Positions 1 to 8,723 of a DNA stretch of 64,000 bases are shown piece after piece. The notes below the pieces were generated by a model. That model was not told the DNA's origin. It made no database searches and saw only the letters and a program-made list of their open reading frames with translations. How positions within the stretch are numbered: position 1 is the first letter of the stretch; every line of letters starts with the position of its first letter. This DNA is from Terriglobales bacterium (GTDB lineage: Bacteria > Acidobacteriota > Terriglobia > Terriglobales > Acidobacteriaceae), in assembly GCA_035567895.1 (NCBI GenBank), contig DATMPC010000013.1:62001-126000 (forward strand), read 5' to 3'. A program made the translations under genes and the position numbers.

Positions 1-419
1 GAGCGTTTGGCGATGTCCTCGCTCATGCCCTTTACTCGATTGTCGAATGCCCAGCAATAATGGCAATCGAGGTTGCACTTCCATTCGGTGAAGAGATAGG
101 ACACGATCGGATGCAGGTGGCCAGGAAGAATTCGCGACTTCAGATAAGGCAGAGCCCAGCCACGCATAGCGTGAGCGATCTGCGCCGGACCGTACTTCCG
201 CCTGCCGTCTTTCGGCACGTAGTCTTCGTCGCTGCCCTCTTGCAATTTAGGACGGCTTGGAAACGGCGGGACTGGCAGCGTCTGCAGCACACCGCTCGGA
301 GGGGGAGGCGGCACCGGCCGTGCCGCAGGCTTCATTAGCAGCTCATGGAGCTGAACATCCAGTTTGTATTGTGGCGGAGCCTCGGGAGCGGGGGCTGCCA
401 ATTCTTGAACTTCGGCCAT
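1..419 (-). CDS. Radical SAM protein, N-terminal part (cut by window edge)
   Basis: Reading leftwards from an ATG at 417-419 gives an open frame of about 139 codons that runs off the window. After a Pro-rich N-terminal stretch of about 60 residues comes a segment ending in CNLDCHYC, the Cx3Cx2C iron-sulfur signature of radical SAM enzymes, followed by WAFDNRVKGM. An AGAAAGGTGA ribosome site lies about 10 bases upstream. It starts 132 bases past the end of the COG3581-like gene on the same strand, so the two may form one transcript. The substrate cannot be told because the barrel and C-terminal domain lie outside the window. The family call rests on the motif and its N-terminal position. Confidence 0.8.
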   Translation of the reverse strand, partial: MAEVQELAAPAPEAPPQYKLDVQLHELLMKPAARPVPPPPPSGVLQTLPVPPFPSRPKLQEGSDEDYVPKDGRRKYGPAQIAHAMRGWALPYLKSRILPGHLHPIVSYLFTEWKCNLDCHYCWAFDNRVKGMSEDIAKR

Positions 420-551
420 CTCTTGAAGTCACCTTTCTGATGCGTATGGTCATTCCGTGCAAAAGCAACGGATCCCAATTGACACGCAACAACTCTTGAC
501 AACTGAGATTCCGCTCCCGCCGTTGCGGCTACGGAATAATTTTTCTGTTCT

Positions 552-2378
552 CTAAGACGCGGTCGCTAGAGCCCGGGCCTGAATGGGAACGCGATATAGC
601 TTCTTGCGCCCGTTGATCAGGTCATTGACATGAAGCACAAAGTTCGCCGCCACGCCGGTCACACATTCGCGGTGCGGAATGGGGTAGAACAACTGCCGCA
701 GCTCAGGATGATCGGCGACGTAACTCTTGATCTCGTCCAGCGATTTGCCGGTTGACTTCAACGCATCGTCGAATTCGAGGCGCGCCTTGACCTTGGCTTC
801 GCCAAGCGCCATCTGCACGCGGCTGTGCGCATTGATCTCGCCTTCGCCCGAGGTTTCGATGGGCAGAAAGATCATGTCTTTGAAAGCGTTGGCCACAGCC
901 GATTGCGCGCCGTCGGACTGCGTGGACGGCATGCAGCCGAAGGGCTTCAGAGCCAGCACCATGTGGCAGAGCTTGTGCTTGGTGTAGTAGATGTTCTTGC
1001 CGACTTCAAGGTGCCCCTCGCCGCCGCGCGCGAACTGGTTGTAGAAGGGCATGGCGAGATCCGCCATTTCCTTCTGATCGATCAAGTGATGGGCGATATC
1101 GCCCAGCGCCTCGACCACACGATGATATTGGCGAGAGTAGATCATCTCGCCGACGCTCAACATCGCAATCTTCTTCTGGAAGTTCAGCTCGTTGACCGCG
1201 TGCTTGTGCAGCTCCCACCACGCCGGCTTCTTGTGCTTATCTTCCAGCGGCTTCTTCTCGCGCCACCGCTCTTTCACCTGGTACATCATGTACATGACCC
1301 AGGTGGCAATTGGTTCCACGAGGACCTGCGCGCCTTCCCGTTCCAGGAAGGCAAACATGTTGAAATTGCCATCTCCTTCAGTGGTCTGCGCCCAAAATTC
1401 GCCGATGATTTTTACCACTGGCTTTATGCGAAGACGGTCGACCTCAATGGTCGCGAGATGATCGTGGACAGCCTGCAAGCACTCTTTGTAAGCGGTTCCG
1501 TAGAGGTGCTCCCAGACTTTCCCTAGGGAGTTGACCGTCTTTTCCCAGCCGGTATTCTTGTGCTTCGCCAGATAACTGGTCATCCACTTCGGCAGATCTT
1601 CGAGGTCTTCGAACGGCTTGCGCTCCTTGAGCATGGCGCACATCAAGTCGACCGATTCCTGGAATACACGGTCGGTCTGCCCCTTGTTTACCTCGAATGG
1701 ACGGATGCGGAAGATCATCTCGTTCATGATGTCGCCCATATTCAGGGCGTTGAACATGCCCATGCCGAAGTCGACCGTGAACTTGAGCCCGGGCTCGCCG
1801 GAGGCGGCCTTCACGCCATCGTTCTGCTGAAAGAGCAGCACGCGGAAGCCGTCGTAACCGGCATTCTGGAGGGCTAGACGATATTCGGCCTCATACATGC
1901 CAAAACGACACGGCCCGCATGAGCCGGCGGTGAAGAAGACGTAGTTATCGAGAATGTCCTGCTTCGGGACTCCGGCAGATTCAAGGAGTTGTAGATATTG
2001 AACGAGGTTGCCGACAGTAAAGTACGTTGGGTTGCACTGACCGTTGTTGCCGTACTCTTTCCCCAACTGAAACGCAGCAACGTCCGGCGTCGGCAGCACG
2101 TCGCACTTGTATCCGCAGGCCTCGAAAACGGCCTTCATCACCTTCTCGTGCTTCCAGGTAAGTCCGCCGATCAGAATCGTGACTCTGTCGCGCTCGGCCG
2201 CGGTAAATGCACGTTCAACCGGACGATGGAAGTGCTTAGCGTGCTTGCTGTCCAAGCCAGCTTCGCGTGACAGGCGGTCACGTTCCGCGGCTAAACGACG
2301 GCGAATTTCTTCTTCAACAGAAACAGGCGGACGGCTGGTCAAACCCTGGAGCGGAACATCGATTTTGGTGACGGACAT
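552..2378 (-). CDS. COG3581/DUF2229-type protein, acyl-CoA dehydratase activase related
   Basis: This 608-residue protein resembles the partner domain of 2-hydroxyacyl-CoA dehydratase activases (BcrA/BadF-HgdC related; COG3581). The support is conserved Cys motifs: GQCNP near residue 114, GSCGPCRFGMYEAEYR near 152-167, and FGCMPSTQSDGAQ near 480. The paired Cys could bind an iron-sulfur cluster (inference). The ATP-binding activase domain often fused or adjacent to this family is not in the protein. A GGAG sits 6-9 bases before the ATG at 2378. The upstream 600 bases lack a gene, so its promoter is probably there, and a radical SAM gene follows downstream. The biochemical role is unknown; the family link is fairly secure. 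Confidence 0.7.
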   Translation of the reverse strand: MSVTKIDVPLQGLTSRPPVSVEEEIRRRLAAERDRLSREAGLDSKHAKHFHRPVERAFTAAERDRVTILIGGLTWKHEKVMKAVFEACGYKCDVLPTPDVAAFQLGKEYGNNGQCNPTYFTVGNLVQYLQLLESAGVPKQDILDNYVFFTAGSCGPCRFGMYEAEYRLALQNAGYDGFRVLLFQQNDGVKAASGEPGLKFTVDFGMGMFNALNMGDIMNEMIFRIRPFEVNKGQTDRVFQESVDLMCAMLKERKPFEDLEDLPKWMTSYLAKHKNTGWEKTVNSLGKVWEHLYGTAYKECLQAVHDHLATIEVDRLRIKPVVKIIGEFWAQTTEGDGNFNMFAFLEREGAQVLVEPIATWVMYMMYQVKERWREKKPLEDKHKKPAWWELHKHAVNELNFQKKIAMLSVGEMIYSRQYHRVVEALGDIAHHLIDQKEMADLAMPFYNQFARGGEGHLEVGKNIYYTKHKLCHMVLALKPFGCMPSTQSDGAQSAVANAFKDMIFLPIETSGEGEINAHSRVQMALGEAKVKARLEFDDALKSTGKSLDEIKSYVADHPELRQLFYPIPHRECVTGVAANFVLHVNDLINGRKKLYRVPIQARALATAS

Positions 2379-2995
2379 GTTGTTCTCCGTGGGGATCTCG
2401 TGAGGCAGTCAGTAAGGTTGATCGTTGTTGACTGAGGGAGCGAACAATGAACCTTTGGAGCCGGGGAACGGAGACGAGATGCGGCAGTTCGTCTCTCAGG
2501 AATTGGAAATCGATTGTCTTGTTTCGGGAATCTGGGAGTGGAGTGTTGACAAACCGCGGGTGTAGCGTACGCAGAATGAGACTGCTACGACAAATAACAA
2601 CGAAACTGTCCATGCTCAGCGAGCGAAATTCATGCATGGCCGCACCCAGCTTTACGTCAGATGCTGACAGTGCGTTTCAAGATACATTTTTGACAAATAC
2701 TTGGCAAGTAATGCGGTGCGCCATCTTGCGCTGGGCCCGAGGTACGTATTTTGTTCACTCTGGCACGTGTAGAGCTCTTACTCTTGTTAGTTTTTGTGAT
2801 ACGAGTAATTTGCTCTTTAAATGAGGGCCTGACAAGAAGTACGCCGCACGGTGTGATACGGAACAGCAGACTCCCCGCGCCAAAGGCAGGCGCGAGGAAT
2901 GACAGTCTAAGGGGTCGAGCCGGATCAACCGCTGGGGTCAGGAACGCGCGAAAGAAAAACCTCTCGGTATAATTTCCAGTTGTACGGAGCACCAC
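2379..2995. other. Divergent intergenic region, 617 bp
   Basis: No convincing gene. It should carry promoters for the leftward COG3581-like gene and the rightward 94-residue gene. A near-perfect inverted repeat TACTTGGCAAGTA lies at 2698-2710, just after TTGACA at 2690-2695, but no matching -10 box is obvious. The right part contains a half copy of repeat family A (2868-2906). Confidence 0.5.
2868..2906 (+). repeat. Repeat family A, half copy (A1)
   Basis: The segment CAGCAGACTCCCCGCGCC followed by a CGCGAGGAATGACAGTC end matches the right half of the full family A elements at 8561-8692 and 25652-25817. The left half is missing or decayed. It lies upstream of the small gene at 2996. Confidence 0.6.
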
Positions 2996-3280
2996 ATGGC
3001 CTTCACACCTCCGCCCGACAAGATTATGTTCGAGATCTATAAAGACGTTGCCCGGAACGGCAATTATCAAGTGATTTACTTCACCGAACTCGACGACCAT
3101 AACCGGGAAGCCGAAATCAACCGCGCCGCCAACGGTGAGCATGTCTACGACGGCTTCATTCGCAATCGCGGCAAGGACCAGGCGAAACTAGTGCTTGGTT
3201 CTATTCTGGAGCGGCTGAATAGCGGAGAACAAATTCAGGCGACAGAGATTGAGAAAGAGCTGCAGCCTTACACGGCGTGA
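2996..3280 (+). CDS. Small conserved-looking hypothetical protein (94 aa)
   Basis: A 94-residue soluble protein beginning MAFTPPPDKIMFEIYKDVAR and ending in KELQPYTA. A GGAG about 10-13 bases before the ATG supports the start. Codon use is like that of neighbouring genes, with synonymous G/C at third positions. No signal peptide, membrane segment or catalytic motif is visible; it is rich in charged residues and probably a compact alpha/beta domain. It stands alone, with a family A palindrome directly after its stop. I do not recognise the family. Confidence 0.65.
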   Translation: MAFTPPPDKIMFEIYKDVARNGNYQVIYFTELDDHNREAEINRAANGEHVYDGFIRNRGKDQAKLVLGSILERLNSGEQIQATEIEKELQPYTA

Positions 3281-3303
3281 GTTCTTCGCATGGAACTTGC
3301 AGA

Positions 3304-3476
3304 ACTGTCATCCTGAGGCTGTCTTCTGGCCGAAGGATCTCCCGCCGCGTGTCCGATTGATTGCTGCTTCCTTGGCTCTCCGGCCCAAGATATTCGCCTA
3401 AGGGCCAGGACGTCGCAACGGAGTTCGAAGCATTCCGGGAGATCCTTCGGCCAACATCGCGCCTCAGGATGACAGT
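3304..3476. repeat. Repeat family A, full inverted-repeat copy (A2)
   Basis: The element runs from ACTGTCATCCTGAGG to CCTCAGGATGACAGT, with a second nested pair, GGCCGAAGGATCTCCCG and CGGGAGATCCTTCGGCC. The interior is unrelated between copies. It lies between the 3' end of the gene at 2996-3280 and the 3' end of the receptor gene at 3660-7277. It is nearly identical in its arms to the copy at 35257-35429. Confidence 0.85.
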
Positions 3477-3550
3477 CTTTGTTTTTAGCTGTCCTCAACG
3501 GCATCCAGGAAGGCTACTGGCTGGCGGCTGGAGTCACGCAACCCCAAGAA

Positions 3551-3590
3551 AATCCGCGTCAATCCTCAAATCCGCGTTCATCCGCGTGAG
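3551..3590. repeat. Repeat family D, short copy (D1)
   Basis: Two to three tandem variants of AATCCGCGT(C/T)AATC... and TCCGCGTTCATCCGCGTGAG. The same words appear at 18278-18427, 41954-42108 and, translated, within recG at 52186-52226. Confidence 0.65.
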
Positions 3591-3616
3591 CTTTTGCTTT
3601 TGACTTCTGCCTGACG

Positions 3617-3643
3617 AAAACGCCGGGCGAGGCGCCCGGGCGC
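3617..3643 (-). terminator. Putative intrinsic terminator of the first Oar-like receptor gene
   Basis: Read on the minus strand, a GC-only stem CGCCCGGGCG / CGCCGGGCG (one bulge, 3-base loop) is followed by TTTTC, about 17 bases after the stop codon at 3660. The T-run is short, so termination may be partial. Confidence 0.55.
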
Positions 3644-3659
3644 TCCGTTTCTACCTGCT

Positions 3660-6600
3660 TTAGAACGTCAGCTTCAGACCAAACTGGAACTGGCGTGGAT
3701 CGAACGCCGCAGTTGGCTGTCCCGCATTGGTCCAGAGAATGTTCACGTCGGCTACGTTGAACTTGTTGATCAAGTTGAACATATCGACTGTGCCTTCGAG
3801 TTTGAAGCGCTCCGTCAAGTCGAACAGACGCCCGATACGCAGATCAGTGAAGACCGTGGTCGGCTTAATCCCGGCGTTACGCTTCAGGTTTCCATTCAGA
3901 GTGCCATTCAGGTAGCAAGCTGGCTGCAGGAATCCAGTGGGGGAGAACCGTGAGGCGACGGGCACATCAGCACACAAGTTGACTGCCGTGTTTGCGGGCA
4001 CTACCAAAGGACGATCGGTGTTTGGCCCGAAGTCGAAGTTGCGGTCGGCTCCAACCAGAATATTGAATGGCCGCCCCGAGCTGGCTTCGACAATCGGAGC
4101 TACGGTGAAATTACTAAGTAGCTTGCCGACCCAACCCTCACCAACTCTTCCCGACTGATACACACTGCTGAACACAAAACGATGACGCTGATCGAAGGTC
4201 GACTCTGAGCGTTCCGCATTGGGATTGAAGCTGTCCTGCGGAGCAAGGAGTGACTGGAGATCGGTAGAGTCGTCGATGGCGTGTGACCAGGTATACGACG
4301 CCAGGAACTCATAGTGACTGCTGAAGCGCTTGCGCAGATTCGCGGTCATCGCGTGATAGACCGAGCTGCCATTGGCGTAATTAGCGATCATGTCGCTGAA
4401 GGGAACCGGCACTCCCAGACCGAGCCCGTTTGCCTGTTCAACCGACTGCACCAGCGCCAGACACTGCGCGGGGACGACAGGCACAAGCGACTGGTTAAGT
4501 CCGGACGGACGGAAGAAGTTCGTAACTGCTGCCGGCACGAATGGCCCGGCCGCTCCGACTCCGCAAGCCGCGACCGAAATGGGCAGCGTGCTCGGCGTAA
4601 CCGCGCCCGCGGCCACAGCGTTCTGCCAGTTCTTTAGGAGTAGATCGCCGCGAGTCGGATTGGCGTTGATTGGCCGATTGATGTGATGACCGCCGTTGAA
4701 GTTGTAATTAAGAGCGAGGGAATAGTTGTGGCCCAGATCGCGCTCGATCCCAAAGTTCACTTGCTCGGAATATGCGTACTCGAAATTCTTCGCGGTGGGG
4801 AAGCCGAACGGCAGAATTGAGAGCGGAACACCGGCCGTAATGAAGTTTTGGTTTACGAAGAGTGAATTCGCATTCAACGCGTTGTATCGCTGCTCGGCGG
4901 GCAAATACTGAAGTCCTGCGGCCAATGCCGGCGGCAGAGCACACGCAGAGCTTGTCTGAATGCCCATGAAGCCGTTGGTGGCATTCAAACTGCCTACACC
5001 CTGAGTCGAGGGTACCTGCGGATTACAAAATGCGCCGCCGCCGAGAATGAGCTGGGGCGCCTGCGAGCCGTCGGCCACGTCGGAATCGAAAGCGAGAGCC
5101 AGCAGCGGATGGTCGAAAAAGACCCCGTAGGATGCGCGAATCGCGGTCTTACCGTCCTTGAACGGATCCCAGGCAATGCCAACGCGGGGAGCAATGTTAT
5201 TCAGGTCCTGCGGGATGCCTTGAGTGATTCCAAGCGCGTCCTGAGCTGCAGCGGACATGGCATTGCTGGCCGCAGGTGTCGGCGTGAACTCGACGTCGTA
5301 ACGAGCGCCGTAGTTCAGTGTCAAGTTCGGCTTAATCCGCCACGAGTCTTGCAGGAAGAAGCCGAGCGTGTTGTTTGTGAAGCTGGCATGGGGATTGCCA
5401 ACGCCTTGTACGAAGCTCTGCGGAATACCTAGTCCGTACGCCTGCACCGGCGAGAAGTCAGGAACACTGGTTCCGAGAAAGGTGGCAGGGAATCCGAGCT
5501 GGACGGCCGACAGTGAGCCGAAGTTGTAAAGCCCGCCAAAGTTCACGGTGAAGTCGGCATCGAGCGGTATATGGTTTACATCGCCGCCGAACTTCACTTG
5601 ATGGTTCCCAAGATTCCACGAAAAGACATCGGCCACCTCGTGGCGCTGCTCGGTGCGATCCACAAACGAGAAGGGTTCACGACCGAAGAATGCAAATCCC
5701 GGAATGTTGATGGCCACGTCTCCGCCGCCGGGTCCGCTGGAGAAGTTGTAGAGCAGTCCGCGGCGCGAGTACTGGTATCGGAGCTCATTCACTTTGGTAT
5801 TTCCGATCACCCATGAATCCTGCGCGGTGATGGCGAAATCGCGATAGGTTTGCTGCGATGTTCGCGAGTAAGAATTCTGTCCGAACGTCTGATTCTGTCC
5901 ATTGACCTCAATTCCCGTCACGGTACTCGGACTTACATTGCCACGTAGCATCAATTGCTGATTATTGGTGAGCTTGTGGTCGAGGCGGAGACTGTATACC
6001 GTGGTACCTTCAAACACGGGAAAATTCCCAATCTGGGAGTTGAGGCTATGAAAGGAAGCCGGTAATGCGACGCGAGACGTAACAAACGCAGGAGCGCCAC
6101 TGAGCGGGCCGTAGATCGCGGCCACCGATGGTAGCCTCCCGTTCACAGCGGTTGATGAGCCACCACCCACGAGCGCCGAATATTGCTGGGCAAAATTCAA
6201 AGCCACAGGATTCGCGAGTGCGGCGTTGGGAATTCCATTCAGGAATGCCTGCTGCGTCGAGGTGCCCTGGAAGATTATGGCGCCTTGTGGCGCACCGTAG
6301 AAGCGCGAGACATCGACCGGTACGAGTCCAAAGCTGTTCTGTCCGATGCTGGAAAAGCCACTCTCGTGCCGCCGTGTAGTCTCGAATGAGAAAAAGAAAA
6401 AAGTCTTGTCTTTGACAATCGGGCCACCTAGGGTCGCTCCAGGCTGCACACGCGTGTATGCGGGATCCTTAACCGTCGAGAATGGATTCGTGGCCTGAAT
6501 ATTGCGGTTGCGAAGATAGGCGTAGGCCGATCCGTGCCAATTGTTCGTACCGCTCTTGGTAATGATGTTCACGATGCCGCCGGCTGCCTGCCCGTATTCG

Positions 6601-7277
6601 GCGTTGTACCCGTTGGTGATGATCTGGAATTCCTGCACCGCCTCCTGGGAGACAGTCGACCGAATTCCATTCACTCCGTTGTCGACGTTGTTCATGCCAT
6701 CGAGGTTCACCAAATTGGCGCGGGCTCGCTGGCCGCCGAAATTGAGTCCAGACGTCGGAGCTGCTCCGATGCTGGGCGCGTCGTCGCGGGTAAGTTGCGA
6801 GTTCGTGAGCGCAAAGTTGATGTAGTTGCGTCCGTTGATAGGCAAATTCTCAATTCGCTGGGTGTCGATGGTTGTTGACTGGGCGCTACGCTGGGTTTCG
6901 ATGAGTTCCGCGTTTGACTCGACCGTCACCTGCTCCGACGTACTCGCCACCCTCACGCGCACTGGGAGCTGGGCATCTTGTCCAATGGTCAACACGACCG
7001 GACTCTGAACGAGCCGGGCGAAACCGGGAGCATCCACCTGGATGGAATAGTTGCCAGGGGGCAGGTTCAGCAGCACATATTCTCCATCGGCGTTTGATTG
7101 AGTCGTGCGCTCCAGGTTTTGTGCGGCAAGCCGCGCCGTGACCTTGGCGTTGGGGATGACTGCACCGTTTGGGTCCTGAACAATCCCGTGCAGGTTAGCG
7201 GTAGCGATGTTCTGGGCGACGAGGTTAAGAGATAGGAACACGACCGCACTACAGAGCGTTCTTAGAACTCGCTTCAT
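3660..7277 (-). CDS. Oar-like TonB-dependent receptor with carboxypeptidase-regulatory domain
   Basis: An outer-membrane beta-barrel protein of 1205 residues. The start at 7277 (MKRVLRTLCSAV) is preferred over an upstream in-frame start at 7337 because GGAG lies close before it and a signal peptide follows. Order: signal peptide (1-22); a carboxypeptidase regulatory-like beta-sandwich (about 25-105, GIVQDPNGAVIPNAKV ... GEYVLLNLPPGNYSI); a plug domain with ENLPINGRNYINF (near 145) and GGIVNIITKSGTN (near 235); then a large barrel ending in FQFGLKLTF with the terminal aromatic typical of outer-membrane proteins. Such proteins are expanded in Acidobacteriota and thought to import glycans or other large substrates; the ligand is unknown. 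It is monocistronic, with a putative terminator. Confidence 0.9.
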   Translation of the reverse strand: MKRVLRTLCSAVVFLSLNLVAQNIATANLHGIVQDPNGAVIPNAKVTARLAAQNLERTTQSNADGEYVLLNLPPGNYSIQVDAPGFARLVQSPVVLTIGQDAQLPVRVRVASTSEQVTVESNAELIETQRSAQSTTIDTQRIENLPINGRNYINFALTNSQLTRDDAPSIGAAPTSGLNFGGQRARANLVNLDGMNNVDNGVNGIRSTVSQEAVQEFQIITNGYNAEYGQAAGGIVNIITKSGTNNWHGSAYAYLRNRNIQATNPFSTVKDPAYTRVQPGATLGGPIVKDKTFFFFSFETTRRHESGFSSIGQNSFGLVPVDVSRFYGAPQGAIIFQGTSTQQAFLNGIPNAALANPVALNFAQQYSALVGGGSSTAVNGRLPSVAAIYGPLSGAPAFVTSRVALPASFHSLNSQIGNFPVFEGTTVYSLRLDHKLTNNQQLMLRGNVSPSTVTGIEVNGQNQTFGQNSYSRTSQQTYRDFAITAQDSWVIGNTKVNELRYQYSRRGLLYNFSSGPGGGDVAINIPGFAFFGREPFSFVDRTEQRHEVADVFSWNLGNHQVKFGGDVNHIPLDADFTVNFGGLYNFGSLSAVQLGFPATFLGTSVPDFSPVQAYGLGIPQSFVQGVGNPHASFTNNTLGFFLQDSWRIKPNLTLNYGARYDVEFTPTPAASNAMSAAAQDALGITQGIPQDLNNIAPRVGIAWDPFKDGKTAIRASYGVFFDHPLLALAFDSDVADGSQAPQLILGGGAFCNPQVPSTQGVGSLNATNGFMGIQTSSACALPPALAAGLQYLPAEQRYNALNANSLFVNQNFITAGVPLSILPFGFPTAKNFEYAYSEQVNFGIERDLGHNYSLALNYNFNGGHHINRPINANPTRGDLLLKNWQNAVAAGAVTPSTLPISVAACGVGAAGPFVPAAVTNFFRPSGLNQSLVPVVPAQCLALVQSVEQANGLGLGVPVPFSDMIANYANGSSVYHAMTANLRKRFSSHYEFLASYTWSHAIDDSTDLQSLLAPQDSFNPNAERSESTFDQRHRFVFSSVYQSGRVGEGWVGKLLSNFTVAPIVEASSGRPFNILVGADRNFDFGPNTDRPLVVPANTAVNLCADVPVASRFSPTGFLQPACYLNGTLNGNLKRNAGIKPTTVFTDLRIGRLFDLTERFKLEGTVDMFNLINKFNVADVNILWTNAGQPTAAFDPRQFQFGLKLTF

Positions 7278-7567
7278 GAAGACTCCTGATCGAGTAAATG
7301 GGGGCAAGCGAAGGACTTCAGACCCATCACGACGCACGCAGTACTTGGTCCTTTATTTGCCGTCTATTACGTTCTTGTGACTTGATTGCCGCAAGGTTTG
7401 TACATCAGTTAACCGTGCGATTACAAGCGGCAACGTAACCTCTCGTGCACGGCATAGGACGACATCCCGCGACAGTTTCGGGAAATGTCGGAATCAAGGA
7501 AGGACTGACGCAGTGATGAAAACAGTGGCACAGCCGCCCTCGGCCAGCTCTACCCAAAGTCAATTCC
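7278..7567. other. Intergenic region before the receptor gene
   Basis: 290 bases between the isoaspartyl peptidase stop and the receptor start, both leftward. It should hold the receptor promoter, but no consensus -35/-10 pair with standard spacing was found by eye. A small inverted repeat, TCCCGCGACAGTTTCGGGA, lies near 7465-7485. Confidence 0.35.
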
Positions 7568-8470
7568 TCAGGGAACCTGTATTCCCAATTGCTCATCAGA
7601 CTTAGTTCGCACACCCCATGCCATCCGGGGAGTGTTGTGAGCAATGCCATAGCGTCCACGAGCGTCAAGAAGAATCATGCCGCCATGACCGTCCAACCTC
7701 GAGTTGAGGTATCCGATGGCCTCACGGGCGGCGAGTTCTGGAACGGAACCAATGGCGACTCTGTCCGTCGCCCATTTGCCTAGGACAAGCTTCATGATCG
7801 GCTCGCCCCATCCCGTGCACGATACCGCTCCGCTCTGATCGTCGGCATAACAGCCGCACCCGATAAGTGAGGAATCCCCCACGCGTCCCGGGGTCTTATT
7901 TACTGTGCCGCCGGTCGACGTGGCAGCTGCCAGGTGTCCATCGCTATCGAGGGCAATAGCTCCGACAGTGTCGTGCCCGGCAAAGGTCAGGTCGCGTTCC
8001 CCTGCTGCTGCTTTGGCTTTGGCCTCAGCGAGACGCTTACGTTCACGATCGATCACCAGCTCCCGGTTGTCGATCAGCTCGATGCCCAGGCCGGCAACGA
8101 ACTGCTCGGCGCCCTCCCCGACGAAATACACATGTGGACTCTCACTCAGGATCAGTCGGGCAGCACGGATCGGATTGCGGATGCGCTCGACGCAGCCCAC
8201 GCCTCCGGCGCGCATCGTGCCGCCGTCCATGATGAGCGCATCCATCTGGACTTTTCCGTCAGCCGTGAGGAAACTGCCGAGGGCGGCATCGAAGGTGTCG
8301 TCATCTTCCATGACGACCACGGCTTCTTCCACTGCCTTGAGCGCCGAACCTCCGGAAGCCAGGATCTCCCAGCCCACTCGAAGAGCGTTCAGCACGCCAC
8401 GACGATGATCCTCTACAACATCGTCAGGTATTGCCCAAGCTCCGCCGTGTATCACAAGGACCGGATCCAC
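7568..8470 (-). CDS. Isoaspartyl peptidase/L-asparaginase (Ntn hydrolase)
   Basis: Plant-type asparaginase (Asparaginase_2 family), about 300 residues. It opens with PVLVIHGGAWAIPDD, the family N-terminal strand, has the substrate-loop segment KVQMDALIMDGG, and carries the autocleavage site GHDTVGAIA, in which the Thr (about residue 168) becomes the N-terminal nucleophile after self-processing. ATSTGGTVNKTPGRVGD then forms the oxyanion/substrate region. It hydrolyses isoaspartyl dipeptides and/or asparagine in the cytoplasm; no signal peptide is seen. The start is ambiguous: GTG at 8470 has GGAG 5-8 bases upstream, while a TTG at 8488 would add six residues. It seems to be transcribed alone. 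Confidence 0.88.
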   Translation of the reverse strand: MDPVLVIHGGAWAIPDDVVEDHRRGVLNALRVGWEILASGGSALKAVEEAVVVMEDDDTFDAALGSFLTADGKVQMDALIMDGGTMRAGGVGCVERIRNPIRAARLILSESPHVYFVGEGAEQFVAGLGIELIDNRELVIDRERKRLAEAKAKAAAGERDLTFAGHDTVGAIALDSDGHLAAATSTGGTVNKTPGRVGDSSLIGCGCYADDQSGAVSCTGWGEPIMKLVLGKWATDRVAIGSVPELAAREAIGYLNSRLDGHGGMILLDARGRYGIAHNTPRMAWGVRTKSDEQLGIQVP

Positions 8471-8560
8471 TCGCACTCCGCACCTCAAACTGAAAAATGC
8501 AAACTAATACATCTATCACGTTCGTATGGTGGGATGTTATGACGCTTCCTATACTCACCG

Positions 8561-8692
8561 ACTGTCATCCCTCACTCCGCAACGAAGCTGTTTTACGATG
8601 TCAATGATTTCAACTGCGGAGTGGGGATCTGCTGTTCTATAGGAGCAAAAACAGCAGATCCCCCGCGCAAAAAGCGCGCGAGGGATGACAGT
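8561..8692. repeat. Repeat family A, full copy (A3)
   Basis: Ends ACTGTCATCCCTC and GAGGGATGACAGT, with an inner pair GGGGATCTGCTGTT / AACAGCAGATCCCC and a short GCGCGC hairpin near the right end. It sits 30 bases beyond the stop of the oxidoreductase gene (8724). Confidence 0.85.
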
Positions 8693-8723
8693 TGTGGAGT
8701 TGTTCTCTTCAAAGTTGTCTCGC

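Noticed and set aside
825-1526. 233-codon plus-strand frame
   Set aside because: Opposite to the conserved COG3581-like gene; no protein-like motifs.
2690-2712. TTGACA box next to an inverted repeat as a promoter
   Set aside because: No -10 hexamer at 16-18 bases; kept only as a note on the intergenic region.
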